This document shows positions 42,759-52,488 of a DNA stretch of 64,000 nt, piece by piece. The stretch covers positions 3,596,001 to 3,660,000 of the forward strand of contig JAWLBI010000001.1 in NCBI GenBank assembly GCA_041394985.1, read 5' to 3'. Under the pieces are notes generated by a model. That model was not told where the DNA came from. It saw nothing but the letters and a program-made list of their open reading frames with translations, and searched no databases. Origin of the DNA: JAGLON01 sp041394985. Its GTDB lineage: Bacteria > Zixibacteria > MSB-5A5 > GN15 > JAAZOE01. Made by a program: the position numbers and the translations under genes. How positions within the stretch are numbered: the stretch's first letter is position 1; each line of letters begins with the position of its first letter.

Positions 42759-43412
42759 TCACTCCGCAGTCAGAAATTCGGGGGCATGTTCGGCGAGCCA
42801 GATATCCGGATCGATATAATACGGGTTTTGAGAAATGATACCACCGTTTATCACGAACGGATGAGTCCGCAGCACATTCATAATTGTTGCACCGGGAAAT
42901 TTAGTGACATTATACATGCAAATCGATATCCATGGTTTGCCGGGGATAAAGTAATTCAGACGCGATTCATAAGCCATCAGGTGTTCTGTCCCCGGAATCG
43001 CCTTGAGCGCCCAGATCATCTCCGCGGTTGCCCGGATATTCCGCGGGCCGTTCTTTTGCGATTCCCGATAAAACTTATTCAACCCTTCATCCATATCCCA
43101 CGGAGAGAATATGCCATCCGGATAGTACATTTCCCGCGCCGAATAGATATTGAATCTGTTTTCATCTTCGAGGTGCCCGGCACAATCCGGGTGTGACAGC
43201 GAGAATTTCTCGACGAAATCCTCACGGCTTCTTTCGCTCGGACAATACAATTGCCGATCGTGATCGATATCTCCCTGTCCGAGAAAGCCGAATATTATTT
43301 CGTCGCGCTCGGCCTCCGATTCATACAATCCTGCAATATGCGTACCCCAGTTACAGGTATACTCACCAATACCTAAGCGCAATCTTTCCTGGTCCGAAGA
43401 CTTGATATGCAC
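42759..43412 (-). CDS. MEDS (DcmR-type sensory) domain protein
   Basis: 217 aa. The GTG at 43412 is chosen because GGAGG stands six bases upstream; the frame stays open to 43466. The MEDS domain, known from methanogen/methylotroph DcmR sensors, is recognised by 'WGTHIAGLYESEAERDEIIFGFL' (in parts), 'DFVEKFSLSHPD', 'ENRFNIYSAREMYYPDGIFSP', 'IRATAEMIWALKAIPGTEHL', 'YESRLNYFI' and 'CMYNVTKFPGATIMNVLRTHPFVINGG' in segments. MEDS domains are thought to bind hydrocarbon-derived or other small ligands. Usually the domain is fused to a kinase; here it is a separate gene directly before one. Confidence 0.82.
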   Translation of the reverse strand: MHIKSSDQERLRLGIGEYTCNWGTHIAGLYESEAERDEIIFGFLGQGDIDHDRQLYCPSERSREDFVEKFSLSHPDCAGHLEDENRFNIYSAREMYYPDGIFSPWDMDEGLNKFYRESQKNGPRNIRATAEMIWALKAIPGTEHLMAYESRLNYFIPGKPWISICMYNVTKFPGATIMNVLRTHPFVINGGIISQNPYYIDPDIWLAEHAPEFLTAE

Positions 43413-43611
43413 TATACACCTCCAGGCGTAGGGTTGACAGAAGGGTGTACCTAATCCGATGAACATTCATTGAAGTAAAGCCCGTGTGGGGAAAACAGCG
43501 ACCCCTTTATTGTATTATACGTAAGGACTTGAATGAAATAAAATAAAAAACACTTCCAATTTTATCTCACTCCGGTTTTGATACTTTTCCATGATTTTAT
43601 GAACATCGATT

Positions 43612-44790
43612 GTGATTTTGTGTATATTTAATAAGAGATTGAGGGTTTCCAAGACGAACTACTTCAAGAAAATAGCGGTTATGGTTCTTGCAATAATTGG
43701 AATTTGTCTATTGGTCGGAGGCATAATCTTTGTCGTCTCCACCGACAATCTTGCCCAGTTCGGAAAAGCACCCAACGGTGAGCGACTGAAGCGAATCCAG
43801 GCCTCTCCGAATTTTAAAGATGGCCGGTTTATAAACCCCACCGGATTTAGGCAGAGTTTCGAAATCGCGAAAATGAAGACGATTATTCCGCAGTGGTTTA
43901 CCGGCAAGGAACAGCGCGAACCGGAGTCTCCCCTGCCAATTATACCCCTGAATCAAGATTTCTTTTCCGATATGAGCGAGCAGGGACTGCAGTTGACATG
44001 GCTGGGACACAATACGGCCTTGATAGAAATTGACGGCCTGCGGATTCTCACTGATCCGGTGTGGGCAGAGCGGTATTCGCCATCTTCTTTGTGGGGGCCA
44101 AAGCGATTTCATGAACCGCCCATAGCGCTGGCGGATTTACCGCCAATCGATGCCGTTATCATTTCGCACGACCATTTCGATCATTTGGACAAGGATGCCG
44201 TGATTGCCCTGAATTCCGGAAATACGGTATTCTTTGCGCCGCTCGGTGTCGGCGCCCATTTGGAGGGCTGGGGCGTTGCGCCGGTGAATGTGCGGGAACT
44301 GGATTGGTGGGAAGAGACGACATTCAAGAATATGACTATCGCGGCGACGCCGGGTGTTCACTTCTCCGGTCGCCGGACGCCCGGCAGTGACAATACGCTG
44401 TGGGCAACCTGGTCAATTATCGGACCGAAACATCGAGTCTTTTATGGCGGCGATACCGGCATGATGGATGATTTTACCGCCATCGGACAAAAATACGGAC
44501 CATACGATATATCGTTAATCCCCATCGGCGCATACGATGAATTGTGGAAAGAGATACATCTCAACCCGGAACAAGGCGTCCGGGCGCATCAGATGATCGG
44601 GGGCGGAATCATGATTCCGATTCACTGGGGGACATTTAACCTGGCCTTTCATGACTGGTTTGAGCCGCCGGAGCGGCTGGTCAAGGCAGCCGCGGCGGCG
44701 GGTATTGCGCTGGTGATTCCCAAGGCCGGGCAATCGGTGACTCCCGACAGCGTGCCCGAGCTGGTCACCTGGTGGCGGGAGTGTAAGTAG
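43612..44790 (+). CDS. Metallo-beta-lactamase-fold hydrolase, NAPE-PLD/UlaG-like, membrane anchored
   Basis: Up to 392 aa. The start is uncertain: GTG 43612, TTG 43639 or the later ATG 43681; none has a good ribosome site. An N-terminal TM anchor ('VLAIIGICLLVGGIIFVV') is followed by an MBL domain: 'LTWLGHNTALIEIDGLRILTDPVW', metal motif 'ISHDHFDHLD' (HxHxDH), 'GVHFSGR', 'FYGGDTGM' and 'IPIHWGTF'. The 'W...GPKRF' phrase and overall length recall bacterial N-acyl-PE phospholipase D-like enzymes. Probably a periplasmic-facing zinc hydrolase of phospholipid-type or related phosphodiester substrates; the substrate is not certain. Confidence 0.82.
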   Translation: MILCIFNKRLRVSKTNYFKKIAVMVLAIIGICLLVGGIIFVVSTDNLAQFGKAPNGERLKRIQASPNFKDGRFINPTGFRQSFEIAKMKTIIPQWFTGKEQREPESPLPIIPLNQDFFSDMSEQGLQLTWLGHNTALIEIDGLRILTDPVWAERYSPSSLWGPKRFHEPPIALADLPPIDAVIISHDHFDHLDKDAVIALNSGNTVFFAPLGVGAHLEGWGVAPVNVRELDWWEETTFKNMTIAATPGVHFSGRRTPGSDNTLWATWSIIGPKHRVFYGGDTGMMDDFTAIGQKYGPYDISLIPIGAYDELWKEIHLNPEQGVRAHQMIGGGIMIPIHWGTFNLAFHDWFEPPERLVKAAAAAGIALVIPKAGQSVTPDSVPELVTWWRECK

Positions 44791-44805
44791 TAGTAAGTTT
44801 ATTCT

Positions 44806-45570
44806 TCAGTGCCCGGATGTAGGATCAATCGGTTCAATTTCAAATTCGGCCGTCACCTCCGATTCAACCATCAGTTTATCGGGAAATATGGTCCCATTAT
44901 CAAAATCCAACATTCCGCCTAATGCATCTACTTCATAGCAAATATTACTGCTGCGACCACCTCGTATCGAATAACTATAACAATCCTGGTCTAGTGCCGA
45001 CTCGATAATCTCCAGTGGACGAATGATTCGGCAGCCGAGAATCTCGGCCATAGCCGTGGCTTTCTCCTTTGCCTTATCTGTTGCCGCTTTCAATGCATTC
45101 ATACGAATATCTTCGATATTAATAAGGTCGAATGAGATATCGGAAATAACTTCGACCTCGCTTTCACTGAGGACGATAATTATTTTATCCAGCAGGTCGA
45201 GCTTCGTTGTCTGTATGGTAACAGTCATTAGTGTCTTGTAATCGCGTTTCGATGAGAGAAATGCCTTGTGCCCCTCGTTTTCGGCCGAGCGAAATCGAGA
45301 CGTTCCGAGTTCCGACTGTTCCAGACCAACGGTGTAGAGGCGCGCGGCGATGGAATCGACCTTGCGGCTGACGCGGTCGAATGCCTGCTCGAGCGAACTG
45401 CCTTCGCCTTTGACATCGAATTGAACCGTTGCCCGATCGGCCTGAGCGAAGACTTTGACATATCCCGTGACCGAAATGGAATTCGGTTTGTTTTTTTTGG
45501 TATCATCGGCGGAAATGATTGAAATTGAGAGTAAACAGAGAGCGAGAGCAATTGCGAATTTCCTGAACAT
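44806..45570 (-). CDS. Exported SIMPL-domain (DUF541) protein
   Basis: 254 aa with GGAGG before the ATG. Signal peptide 1-21. SIMPL features: 'ISVTGYVKVFAQADRATVQFDV' (in two parts), 'AFDRVSRKVDSIAARL', 'YKTLMTVTIQTTKLDLLDKIII', and 'ALKAATDKAKEKATAMAEILGC'. Periplasmic SIMPL proteins form oligomers and have been tied to oxidative-stress tolerance (YggE) in E. coli. Convergent with the MBL hydrolase, 15 bases apart. Confidence 0.85.
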   Translation of the reverse strand: MFRKFAIALALCLLSISIISADDTKKNKPNSISVTGYVKVFAQADRATVQFDVKGEGSSLEQAFDRVSRKVDSIAARLYTVGLEQSELGTSRFRSAENEGHKAFLSSKRDYKTLMTVTIQTTKLDLLDKIIIVLSESEVEVISDISFDLINIEDIRMNALKAATDKAKEKATAMAEILGCRIIRPLEIIESALDQDCYSYSIRGGRSSNICYEVDALGGMLDFDNGTIFPDKLMVESEVTAEFEIEPIDPTSGH

Positions 45571-45672
45571 AGTATCCTCCGGTTTTTTAGAATCTTTACA
45601 AGAGGTACTATTAGCAGGTGGAATTCTTCCCGGAATTTGAAAATTTCATAGAATCAGGCAAAAATACAGCGT

Positions 45673-46188
45673 CTAGGCGGCGGTACTCATTCTTGATTTC
45701 AGCGTTTGAATAAACAAGTCTTTGTCGCCGCTTTGAATCCTATCATGCGGGATATACAATGCTTGGCGAACATCGGTAAAGAGAAAAGTATGCGTCTCAC
45801 TCGATTCGATTTTTAGAAACGCTTTTAACAATAAATTGGTCGAGCCAAGATCGCTTTTAATAAGTAACGTGTCATTCTCTATACTCATGGTCACAGTCTC
45901 CTGGTACCAATTGGCATCTCGTTGAACAAGTGTCTTTTTGGCATTCCGGACACTCATCATCTTATAAAACCAGGGATGAAAAAAGAATATGCCAATCCCA
46001 AAAACCAAATAGAGAACTCCAAGTCCCGTTTTGCCTTGCCAAAGGGCAAAGGCGCATAGAATAGCAAAGAAGAGAGAATACATTATTCGCCCTCGATTAA
46101 TTCTACGTTTTACTAATCGGTCGGTAGCAAGGAGATGCTTGGTAAATGCCAGTTTATCATCGATGGATGTTTCAAAGACTAATCGCAT
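45673..46188 (-). CDS. YcxB-like membrane protein
   Basis: 171 aa. Two TM helices in a hairpin (about 36-53 and 56-72) are followed by a cytoplasmic beta-rich domain ('ETVTMSIENDTLLIKSDLGS', 'FLKIESSETHTFLFTD', 'ALYIPHDRI'). This matches the YcxB-like C-terminal domain, which resembles a PH fold. Function unknown. It begins only three bases after the metF stop, so it is likely co-transcribed with metH-metF. Confidence 0.75.
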   Translation of the reverse strand: MRLVFETSIDDKLAFTKHLLATDRLVKRRINRGRIMYSLFFAILCAFALWQGKTGLGVLYLVFGIGIFFFHPWFYKMMSVRNAKKTLVQRDANWYQETVTMSIENDTLLIKSDLGSTNLLLKAFLKIESSETHTFLFTDVRQALYIPHDRIQSGDKDLFIQTLKSRMSTAA

Positions 46189-46191
46189 ATT

Positions 46192-47133
46192 CTATAGCCT
46201 CTTTAATACATCGATAACCGAACCGGCATCATTGAGAATGTAAAAATGAATGCACGGGACGCCGGCGTCGGCCAGTTCCCGGCATTGTCTGAGCCCCCAG
46301 TCGCAGCCGATTTCCCGGGCATGTTTTGGCGACGCCATGATTTCATCGACCAGCCCATCGGGCATATCGACATGGAAATGGCGCGGGATGCTCGTTAGTT
46401 GTCGCTTATTATAGATCACTTTTATTCCGGGAATAATCGGCACGGTGATACCGGCCTCGCGGCACAAGTCGACGAATGCGAAATATCTGGAATTATCAAA
46501 AAACATTTGGGTTACAATATAATCGGCGCCGGCATCGACTTTCGCCTTCAGGTATTGAATATCGGTTTTTAGGTTCGGGGCATCGTTATGTTTGTCGGGA
46601 TACCCGCAGACGCCGATACACATATCTATCGGTTCGCTGTTGGCGATGTCTTCGAGGTATTTTCCGTGTCGTAAATCATTGAGCTGCCCGACGAGGTCGA
46701 CGGCATGATCATTGACTGTGCGGTCGGCTCGTTTCGGCTTTTCGTATTTTGGCGCATCTCCGCGAATCGCCATGACATTTTCAATGCCGAGGAAATTCAA
46801 CTCTATCATCGCATCCTCGGTTTCCTCGCGGGAATACCCGAGGCATAACAGATGCGGCACCGTATCGATGTTATATCGATTCTGTATGACCGAACAAATA
46901 CTGATTGTCCCGGGGCGTTTGCGGCGCGTGCGGCGAATGAGGGTGCCATTTTCCTTTTCTTCGTAGGAGACTTCGGCCGAGTGGCTGGTCACATCGATGA
47001 AGGGCGGGTCATACGGCAGGAGTTGATCGACGACGCCGAGAATCTCGCGGACACTTTTGCCTCGCTTGGGCGGAATGATTTCATAGCTGAACAGTGTCGA
47101 TTTCGCTTTATCGATGTGCTCGATGACTCGCAT
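46192..47133 (-). CDS. metF: 5,10-methylenetetrahydrofolate reductase
   Basis: 313 aa TIM barrel. 'SYEIIPPKRG' near the N-terminus carries the catalytic Glu; 'FIDVTSHSAEVSYEE', 'NVMAIRGDAPK', 'DYIVTQMFFDNSRYFAF' and 'PIIPGIKVIYNKRQL' are family hallmarks for FAD and folate binding. It reduces methylene-THF to methyl-THF, the methyl donor for MetH encoded immediately upstream on the same strand. The gap is 67 bases. Confidence 0.94.
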   Translation of the reverse strand: MRVIEHIDKAKSTLFSYEIIPPKRGKSVREILGVVDQLLPYDPPFIDVTSHSAEVSYEEKENGTLIRRTRRKRPGTISICSVIQNRYNIDTVPHLLCLGYSREETEDAMIELNFLGIENVMAIRGDAPKYEKPKRADRTVNDHAVDLVGQLNDLRHGKYLEDIANSEPIDMCIGVCGYPDKHNDAPNLKTDIQYLKAKVDAGADYIVTQMFFDNSRYFAFVDLCREAGITVPIIPGIKVIYNKRQLTSIPRHFHVDMPDGLVDEIMASPKHAREIGCDWGLRQCRELADAGVPCIHFYILNDAGSVIDVLKRL

Positions 47134-47200
47134 AGTAAATTACCCTTATACTCCTGCTTCTACATACGAGAATAAAAATCATCCGGCAAGTCAATTTCGG

Positions 47201-50200
47201 TCAATAGAGATTAGTCGACAGCCAGTCGTGCGCCTCTTTTTCCGACATTTCCTTGCGGCGAGCATAATCGGCCAGTTGATCTTCTCCGATGCGACCGATA
47301 GCAAAATACCGAGACTCCGGATGCGAGAAATACCAGCCGCTGACGGACGCAAGAGGTGTCATGAGATAGCTATCGGTGAGTCGCACGCCGATTTTCTCCG
47401 TCACTTGCAGCAGATCAAATAATATGCCTTTTTCCGTGTGATCCGGGCAGGCCGGATAGCCCGGAGCGGGCCGGATGCCCTGATATTCATCATCGGGATT
47501 CCAGGTGTCGGATGCAGCCTCATATCCCCAGAATTCCTGCCGGATGCGGCGGTGCAGCCATTCGGACATGGCCTCGGCCAGGCGGTCGGCGAGGGCTCGC
47601 ACGAGCAGGTTGTTATATTCATCATGCGAATCGGCAAATGCTTCGGCAAACTCATCGGCGCCGAACCCGGCCGACACCGCAAATGCGCCGATATAATCCT
47701 GAATGCCCGATTCTTTCGGTGCAATGAAATCGGCCAGGCAATAATTTGGCTTGTCTTTTTTCTTCTTCTGTTGGCGCAAGAAATGAACCGTGGCAAGTTT
47801 GTCTCTTTGGCCATGATTGTCAAAGATCTCTATATCATCGCCGATCGAATGTGCCGGGAACAGGCCGAAGACGGCTCGTGGCTGAATGATGTGTTCCTTA
47901 ATGATGCGCTCCAGCAGGCGATTGGCATCATCGAAAAGCTTTTGCGGTTCATCGCCAAGATGCGTGTAGTTCAGGATTCGCGGATAGCGCCCCGGCAAGT
48001 CAAAGGCTGTAAACAGGGGCGTCCAGTCAATGAATTGGGCGATGTCTGCAATATTGTAATCCGAATGTACGAAAATGCCAGTCTTTTTCGGAATCGGCGG
48101 CGAGTAGTTTCGCCAGTCGAATTGGAATTTTTTGGCGCGCGCATCCTCGATGGAAATGATTTCCGTCTGAGCCATACGCTCTTCCCGCTCCCGGCGAATA
48201 TCTTTGTATTCTTTCTTTATCCCTTTGACGAATTCGACGGAATGTTCTTTGTTCGACAGTTTTGACAGCACACCGATGCTCTTAGAGGCATCGGGCACAT
48301 GCACGACCGGGCCGGAGTACTCGGTGTCGATTTTTACTGCCGTGTGCAACCGAGAGGTCGTTGCGCCGCCGATTAACAGCGGCTGCGAGAACCCCTGCCG
48401 CTCCATCTCGGATGCGACTCGGCGCATTTGCTCGAGCGATGGCGTGATAAGGCCGCTGAGGCCGATAATATCGACTTTTTCCTTTTTTGCCGTATCAAGT
48501 ATCGTTTCTGTCGGTGTCATGACACCGGTATCGATAACCTGATAATTATTACACTCCATCACGATGCGAGTGATGTTTTTCCCGATATCGTGGACATCGC
48601 CTTTGACCGTCGCGAGTAATATTTTCCCGGCGCTCCGGCCTGATTCGGATTTGGCGGCCTCGAGATGCGGCTGGAGAATCGCCACCGCCTGTTTCATGAC
48701 TCGGGCGCTTTTGATAACCTGAGGCAAAAACATTTTCCCTGCCCCGAACAGCGAACCGACCTCGTTCATGCCATCCATGAGCGGACCCTCGATGATAGCA
48801 ACCGGATTGTCATAGGTATCGAGAGCTTCTTGTATATCTGTCTCTACATAATCAGATATGCCTTTAACCAATGCATATGCGAGGCGCTTTTGCAGAGGCT
48901 CCCTGCGCCAGGCATCATCGGCGATATCCTTCTTTTTCGTTTCTTTGACGCCGAGAGCGATTTCTGTCAGGCGAGCAGTTGCGTCGGAACGACGATTGAG
49001 AATGACGTCTTCGACGGCAGTGCGCAAATCTTCGGGGATATCTTCATATACGGGTAATTGGCCGGCATTGACAATGCCCATATCCAAACCGGCATGGATG
49101 GCATGATAAAGAAACACGGCATGCATTGCCTCGCGAACGGTGTTGTTGCCGCGGAAGGCGAATGACAGATTACTGATGCCGGCGCTGGTTTTGCAATAGG
49201 GCAGCGTTGCCTTGATGGTTTTGCACGCCTCTATAAAAGCAATGGCGAACTCATTGTGCTCCTCGATACCGGTAGCGATGGTGAGGACATTAGTATCGAA
49301 GACGATATCCTGTGGCGGAATACCTGCCCGTTCGGTTAACAATTTATAGGCGCGCGTACAAACATCGACCTTGTGCTGGTAGGTTACGGCCTGGCCGGTT
49401 TCATCGAATGCCATCACGATAGCGGCGGCGCCGTATCGGCGAATGAGCCGTGCCCGGCGGAGGAATTCATCCTCGCCGTCTTTGAGGCTGATTGAATTGA
49501 CGATGCCTTTCCCCTGCAAACATTGCAGGCCGGCCTCGAGTACCTCGAAATCGGAGGAATCCACCATGACCGGCACGCGGCTGATATCGGGATCCGATGC
49601 GGCCAGATTCAGGAAAGTCACCATTTCTTTTTTGGCATCGAGCAGCGCATCGTCCATGCTGACGTCGATGATCTGCGCGCCCTTTTCGACTTGTGCACGG
49701 GCTACGATGAGTGCGTCATCGTACTTTCCGTCTTTGATCAGGCGAGCGAATTTTTTCGAACCGGCGACGTTGGTGCGTTCGCCGATGTTGATGAATAGCG
49801 AATCCTGTCCGATGGTAAGCGGTTCCAGGCCGCACAGACGCGTGTATTGTTCCAGCACAGGAATCTGCCGTGGTGCGATTCCCTTGACGGCTTCGGCGAT
49901 GGCGCGGATGTGCTCGGGCGTCGTACCGCAGCATCCGCCGACGATGTTGACGAAACCGCTCTCGGCGAATTCGCGAATGGCTCCCGCCATATACGAGGCA
50001 TCATCTTTATATTCGCCCAACTCATCGGGCAATCCGGCGTTGGGATGAACCGATACCGGGACATCTGCGAATGACGATAACTCTTTCAGAAATGGGCGGA
50101 GGGTCCGTGCACCAAAGGCGCAGTTGATGCCAATGCATGCCATGTCGGCATGATGCACCGAAGTATAAAATGCCTCAAGTGTTTGTCCCGATAGTGTTCG

Positions 50201-50857
50201 GCCGCTGGTATCGACGATCGTGCCGGAAATCCAGATTGGGAGTTCTATTTCGCGCGCGGCAAAGATTTCCTTGATGGCGAATATGGCGGCTTTGGCATTG
50301 AGCGTATCGAACACCGTTTCGATGAGCAGAATATCGACACTACCATCAATGAGCCCCTCGGCCTGAGTTTTGTATGCGGCGGCCATTTCCTTGAATGTGA
50401 CGGCGCGGTAGCCCGGATTATCGACATCGGGGGACATTGAGCAGGATTTATTTGTCGGCCCCATACTCCCGGCGACAAATTTGTGAGTGGTTGATGCAAA
50501 CCCATCGACGGCTGAGCGGGCGATTTGCGCGGCCGTTTTATTCATCTCATAGGCAAGTGATTCAGTCTTGTAGTCGGCTTGCGATACCGCCGTGCCGTTG
50601 AAAGTATTCGTCGAGATGATATCCGCGCCGGATTCGAGAAATCGGGTGTGGATGCGGCGGATAAGGTCAGGATTGGTCAGATTGAGAACTTCATTGTTCC
50701 CTTGTAAGTCGCAGGGATGATTCTTAAAGCGCTCGCCGCGGAAATCGAATTCGGACAGGTTCTCCGCCTGAATCATCGTCCCCATGGCGCCATCGAGGAT
50801 GAGAATCCTGTTTTTCAACGCCTCGGCAAATGCCGTCTTTTTCCGACTATCCCACAC
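47201..50857 (-). CDS. metH: Cobalamin-dependent methionine synthase
   Basis: 1218 aa; E. coli MetH is 1227. A GTG at 50872 is also in frame, but the GTG at 50857 follows GAGGG nine bases upstream and gives the family-like N-terminus. Domains in order: homocysteine domain ('ILILDGAMGTMIQ', zinc Cys pair in 'VGGCCGTTPEH' near 307), folate/pterin domain ('INIGERTNVAGSKKFARLI'), B12 cap and B12 domain ('VKGDVHDIGKNI', axial His near 754), and the AdoMet activation domain ('RPAPGYPACPDHTEK'). It methylates homocysteine. I saw no cobalamin or SAM riboswitch upstream. Confidence 0.95.
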   Translation of the reverse strand: MWDSRKKTAFAEALKNRILILDGAMGTMIQAENLSEFDFRGERFKNHPCDLQGNNEVLNLTNPDLIRRIHTRFLESGADIISTNTFNGTAVSQADYKTESLAYEMNKTAAQIARSAVDGFASTTHKFVAGSMGPTNKSCSMSPDVDNPGYRAVTFKEMAAAYKTQAEGLIDGSVDILLIETVFDTLNAKAAIFAIKEIFAAREIELPIWISGTIVDTSGRTLSGQTLEAFYTSVHHADMACIGINCAFGARTLRPFLKELSSFADVPVSVHPNAGLPDELGEYKDDASYMAGAIREFAESGFVNIVGGCCGTTPEHIRAIAEAVKGIAPRQIPVLEQYTRLCGLEPLTIGQDSLFINIGERTNVAGSKKFARLIKDGKYDDALIVARAQVEKGAQIIDVSMDDALLDAKKEMVTFLNLAASDPDISRVPVMVDSSDFEVLEAGLQCLQGKGIVNSISLKDGEDEFLRRARLIRRYGAAAIVMAFDETGQAVTYQHKVDVCTRAYKLLTERAGIPPQDIVFDTNVLTIATGIEEHNEFAIAFIEACKTIKATLPYCKTSAGISNLSFAFRGNNTVREAMHAVFLYHAIHAGLDMGIVNAGQLPVYEDIPEDLRTAVEDVILNRRSDATARLTEIALGVKETKKKDIADDAWRREPLQKRLAYALVKGISDYVETDIQEALDTYDNPVAIIEGPLMDGMNEVGSLFGAGKMFLPQVIKSARVMKQAVAILQPHLEAAKSESGRSAGKILLATVKGDVHDIGKNITRIVMECNNYQVIDTGVMTPTETILDTAKKEKVDIIGLSGLITPSLEQMRRVASEMERQGFSQPLLIGGATTSRLHTAVKIDTEYSGPVVHVPDASKSIGVLSKLSNKEHSVEFVKGIKKEYKDIRREREERMAQTEIISIEDARAKKFQFDWRNYSPPIPKKTGIFVHSDYNIADIAQFIDWTPLFTAFDLPGRYPRILNYTHLGDEPQKLFDDANRLLERIIKEHIIQPRAVFGLFPAHSIGDDIEIFDNHGQRDKLATVHFLRQQKKKKDKPNYCLADFIAPKESGIQDYIGAFAVSAGFGADEFAEAFADSHDEYNNLLVRALADRLAEAMSEWLHRRIRQEFWGYEAASDTWNPDDEYQGIRPAPGYPACPDHTEKGILFDLLQVTEKIGVRLTDSYLMTPLASVSGWYFSHPESRYFAIGRIGEDQLADYARRKEMSEKEAHDWLSTNLY

Positions 50858-50991
50858 GTAAAAAACCCTCACCAGTTTATTGCCTGACGCCGTAATATAC
50901 AGTTAAATCGGGCTCGCGCCAACCAACAAAAATGGTACGGCAATGGAAACTATAATGTACTCAGTAAAGTAGTATGTAACGTGGGTACTCA

Positions 50992-51090
50992 TCCTTTTTG
51001 CAGAGTCAAAAAAGGGATAGACCACCCAGTCTCATGATTATTCCTCGTAGGGGTCGACTCTGTCGACCCGCGGGCTGACCGAGTCAGCCC
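50992..51090. repeat. Family-F repeat followed by two Family-E hairpins
   Basis: 50992-51027 is a family-F unit (TCCTTTTTGCAGAGTC ... GGGATAGACCACCC). 51051-51069 and 51072-51090 are two adjacent 19-base hairpins with 7-bp stems (GGGTCGA and GGGCTGA) and 5-base loops. Located between metH and the NtrC-type regulator. Confidence 0.6.
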
Positions 51091-51129
51091 CTATAGATGA
51101 AGTAGTAATGGAACTTTCTGAATTATTTC

Positions 51130-52488
51130 TTACGCTTCCCTGATATCATACTTTTTCATGCGGTACACGAGGACATGGCGGGGGATATTGAGATATTTCG
51201 AAGCTTTAGTGCGGTTCCAGCCGCAGGCGTTGAGAGCATCGACCACCAGTTTTTTCTCGGTCTCGTGAAATGACAGGGGTCGGTCCGGCTCGGGATTGTT
51301 TGGCAGGGGGATCGTCTGAGCTACTGATGTATTCACGTCAATGGGGACATCGGACAGAGTCAATCGATCATTGCGGCGGAGAATTATCATCCGCTCGATA
51401 ATGTTTTCCAGTTCGCGAATGTTTCCCGGCCAGGCAAACGATTGGAATTTTTCCAGTACTGCGGGTTCGACGATAATATGGGGAGCGGTGTCGCCGGCAA
51501 ATTTATCAATGAAGGCCTGCACCAACACCGGGATATCCTCTGTTCTTTCGCGCAGCGGCGGGATATGAATCGGGATGACATTGAGGCGATAGAACAAATC
51601 CTCGCGGAAATTGCCATCGGCGACTTTTTTTCTGAGGTCGACATTAGTTGCGGCTATGAGGCGAATATCGATGTCTTTTTTCAATTCCGAACCAACCGGC
51701 TCGATCGACTGCTCCTGCAAAACACGGAGGAGTTTGGCTTGGAGGTCGACAGCCAGATCGCCGATTTCATCCAGCAGCAGAGTACCACCGGCGGCCAGTT
51801 CGAACTTCCCTTTTTTGTCGCGGATGGCTCCGGTGAATGCACCGCGTACATGTCCAAATAATTCCGATTCCAATAAATCGCGGGGGATCGCCGCGCAATT
51901 GACGGCGACGAACTCCTCGGCTGCGCGGTCGCTGTTTTCATGTATCGTGCGGGCGATGAGTTCTTTCCCCGTGCCTGATTCTCCGGTGAGTAAAACCGTC
52001 GCATCGGTGCGGGCGATTTTATTGACGAGGTCGATGACATCTTTGAATGCCTTCGACACGCCGACCAGTTTATGCGATACTGCGGTTTCCTTCAGACGAC
52101 TTTTAAGGAATGTGTTTTCCTTCTCCAGTTTTTTAAACGCGAGCGCCTTGTCGATGGCGACGAAGAGTTCTTCATCTTCGAATGGTTTGGTGATATAATC
52201 GAATGCGCCCAGTTTGACGGCTCGCACCGCCTGCGAGACTTCGGCATGAGCGGTTATCAGGATTACCTTGATCCCCGGCTGCGTCTTTTGCGAAGCCTCC
52301 AGCAGCTCAAGTCCATCGAGACCGGGCATGCGGATATCGGCCAACAACAAATCGAAGCGGTCCGCCTTAAGAATATCCAGCGCCGCCAGTCCATCGGCGG
52401 CCGATGTCACATCGAAGCCTTTTTTCTCCAGCTTGAACTGGATAACCCGCCGGACGGAATCATCATCGTCTGCCAGCAGGATTCTCAT
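51130..52488 (-). CDS. NtrC-family sigma54 response regulator
   Basis: 452 aa. Receiver 1-120 with 'LLADDDDS' and phospho-acceptor Asp in 'LLLADIRMPGLDG' (about 52). AAA+ domain about 140-370 with Walker A 'GESGTGKE', sigma54-contact loop 'GAFTGA' (about 217), Walker B 'GGTLLLDEIGDL', and 'RLIAATNVDLRKKV'. Fis-type HTH at the C-terminus ('LVVDALNACGWNRTKASKYL'). It activates sigma54 RNA polymerase. It overlaps the sensor kinase by four bases and is divergent from the metal efflux operon, its most likely target by position. Confidence 0.93.
   Translation of the reverse strand: MRILLADDDDSVRRVIQFKLEKKGFDVTSAADGLAALDILKADRFDLLLADIRMPGLDGLELLEASQKTQPGIKVILITAHAEVSQAVRAVKLGAFDYITKPFEDEELFVAIDKALAFKKLEKENTFLKSRLKETAVSHKLVGVSKAFKDVIDLVNKIARTDATVLLTGESGTGKELIARTIHENSDRAAEEFVAVNCAAIPRDLLESELFGHVRGAFTGAIRDKKGKFELAAGGTLLLDEIGDLAVDLQAKLLRVLQEQSIEPVGSELKKDIDIRLIAATNVDLRKKVADGNFREDLFYRLNVIPIHIPPLRERTEDIPVLVQAFIDKFAGDTAPHIIVEPAVLEKFQSFAWPGNIRELENIIERMIILRRNDRLTLSDVPIDVNTSVAQTIPLPNNPEPDRPLSFHETEKKLVVDALNACGWNRTKASKYLNIPRHVLVYRMKKYDIREA

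Noticed and set aside
50858..51129. Cobalamin or SAM riboswitch upstream of metH
   Set aside because: No B12-box-like or SAM-I core words were found; the gap holds repeat hairpins instead.
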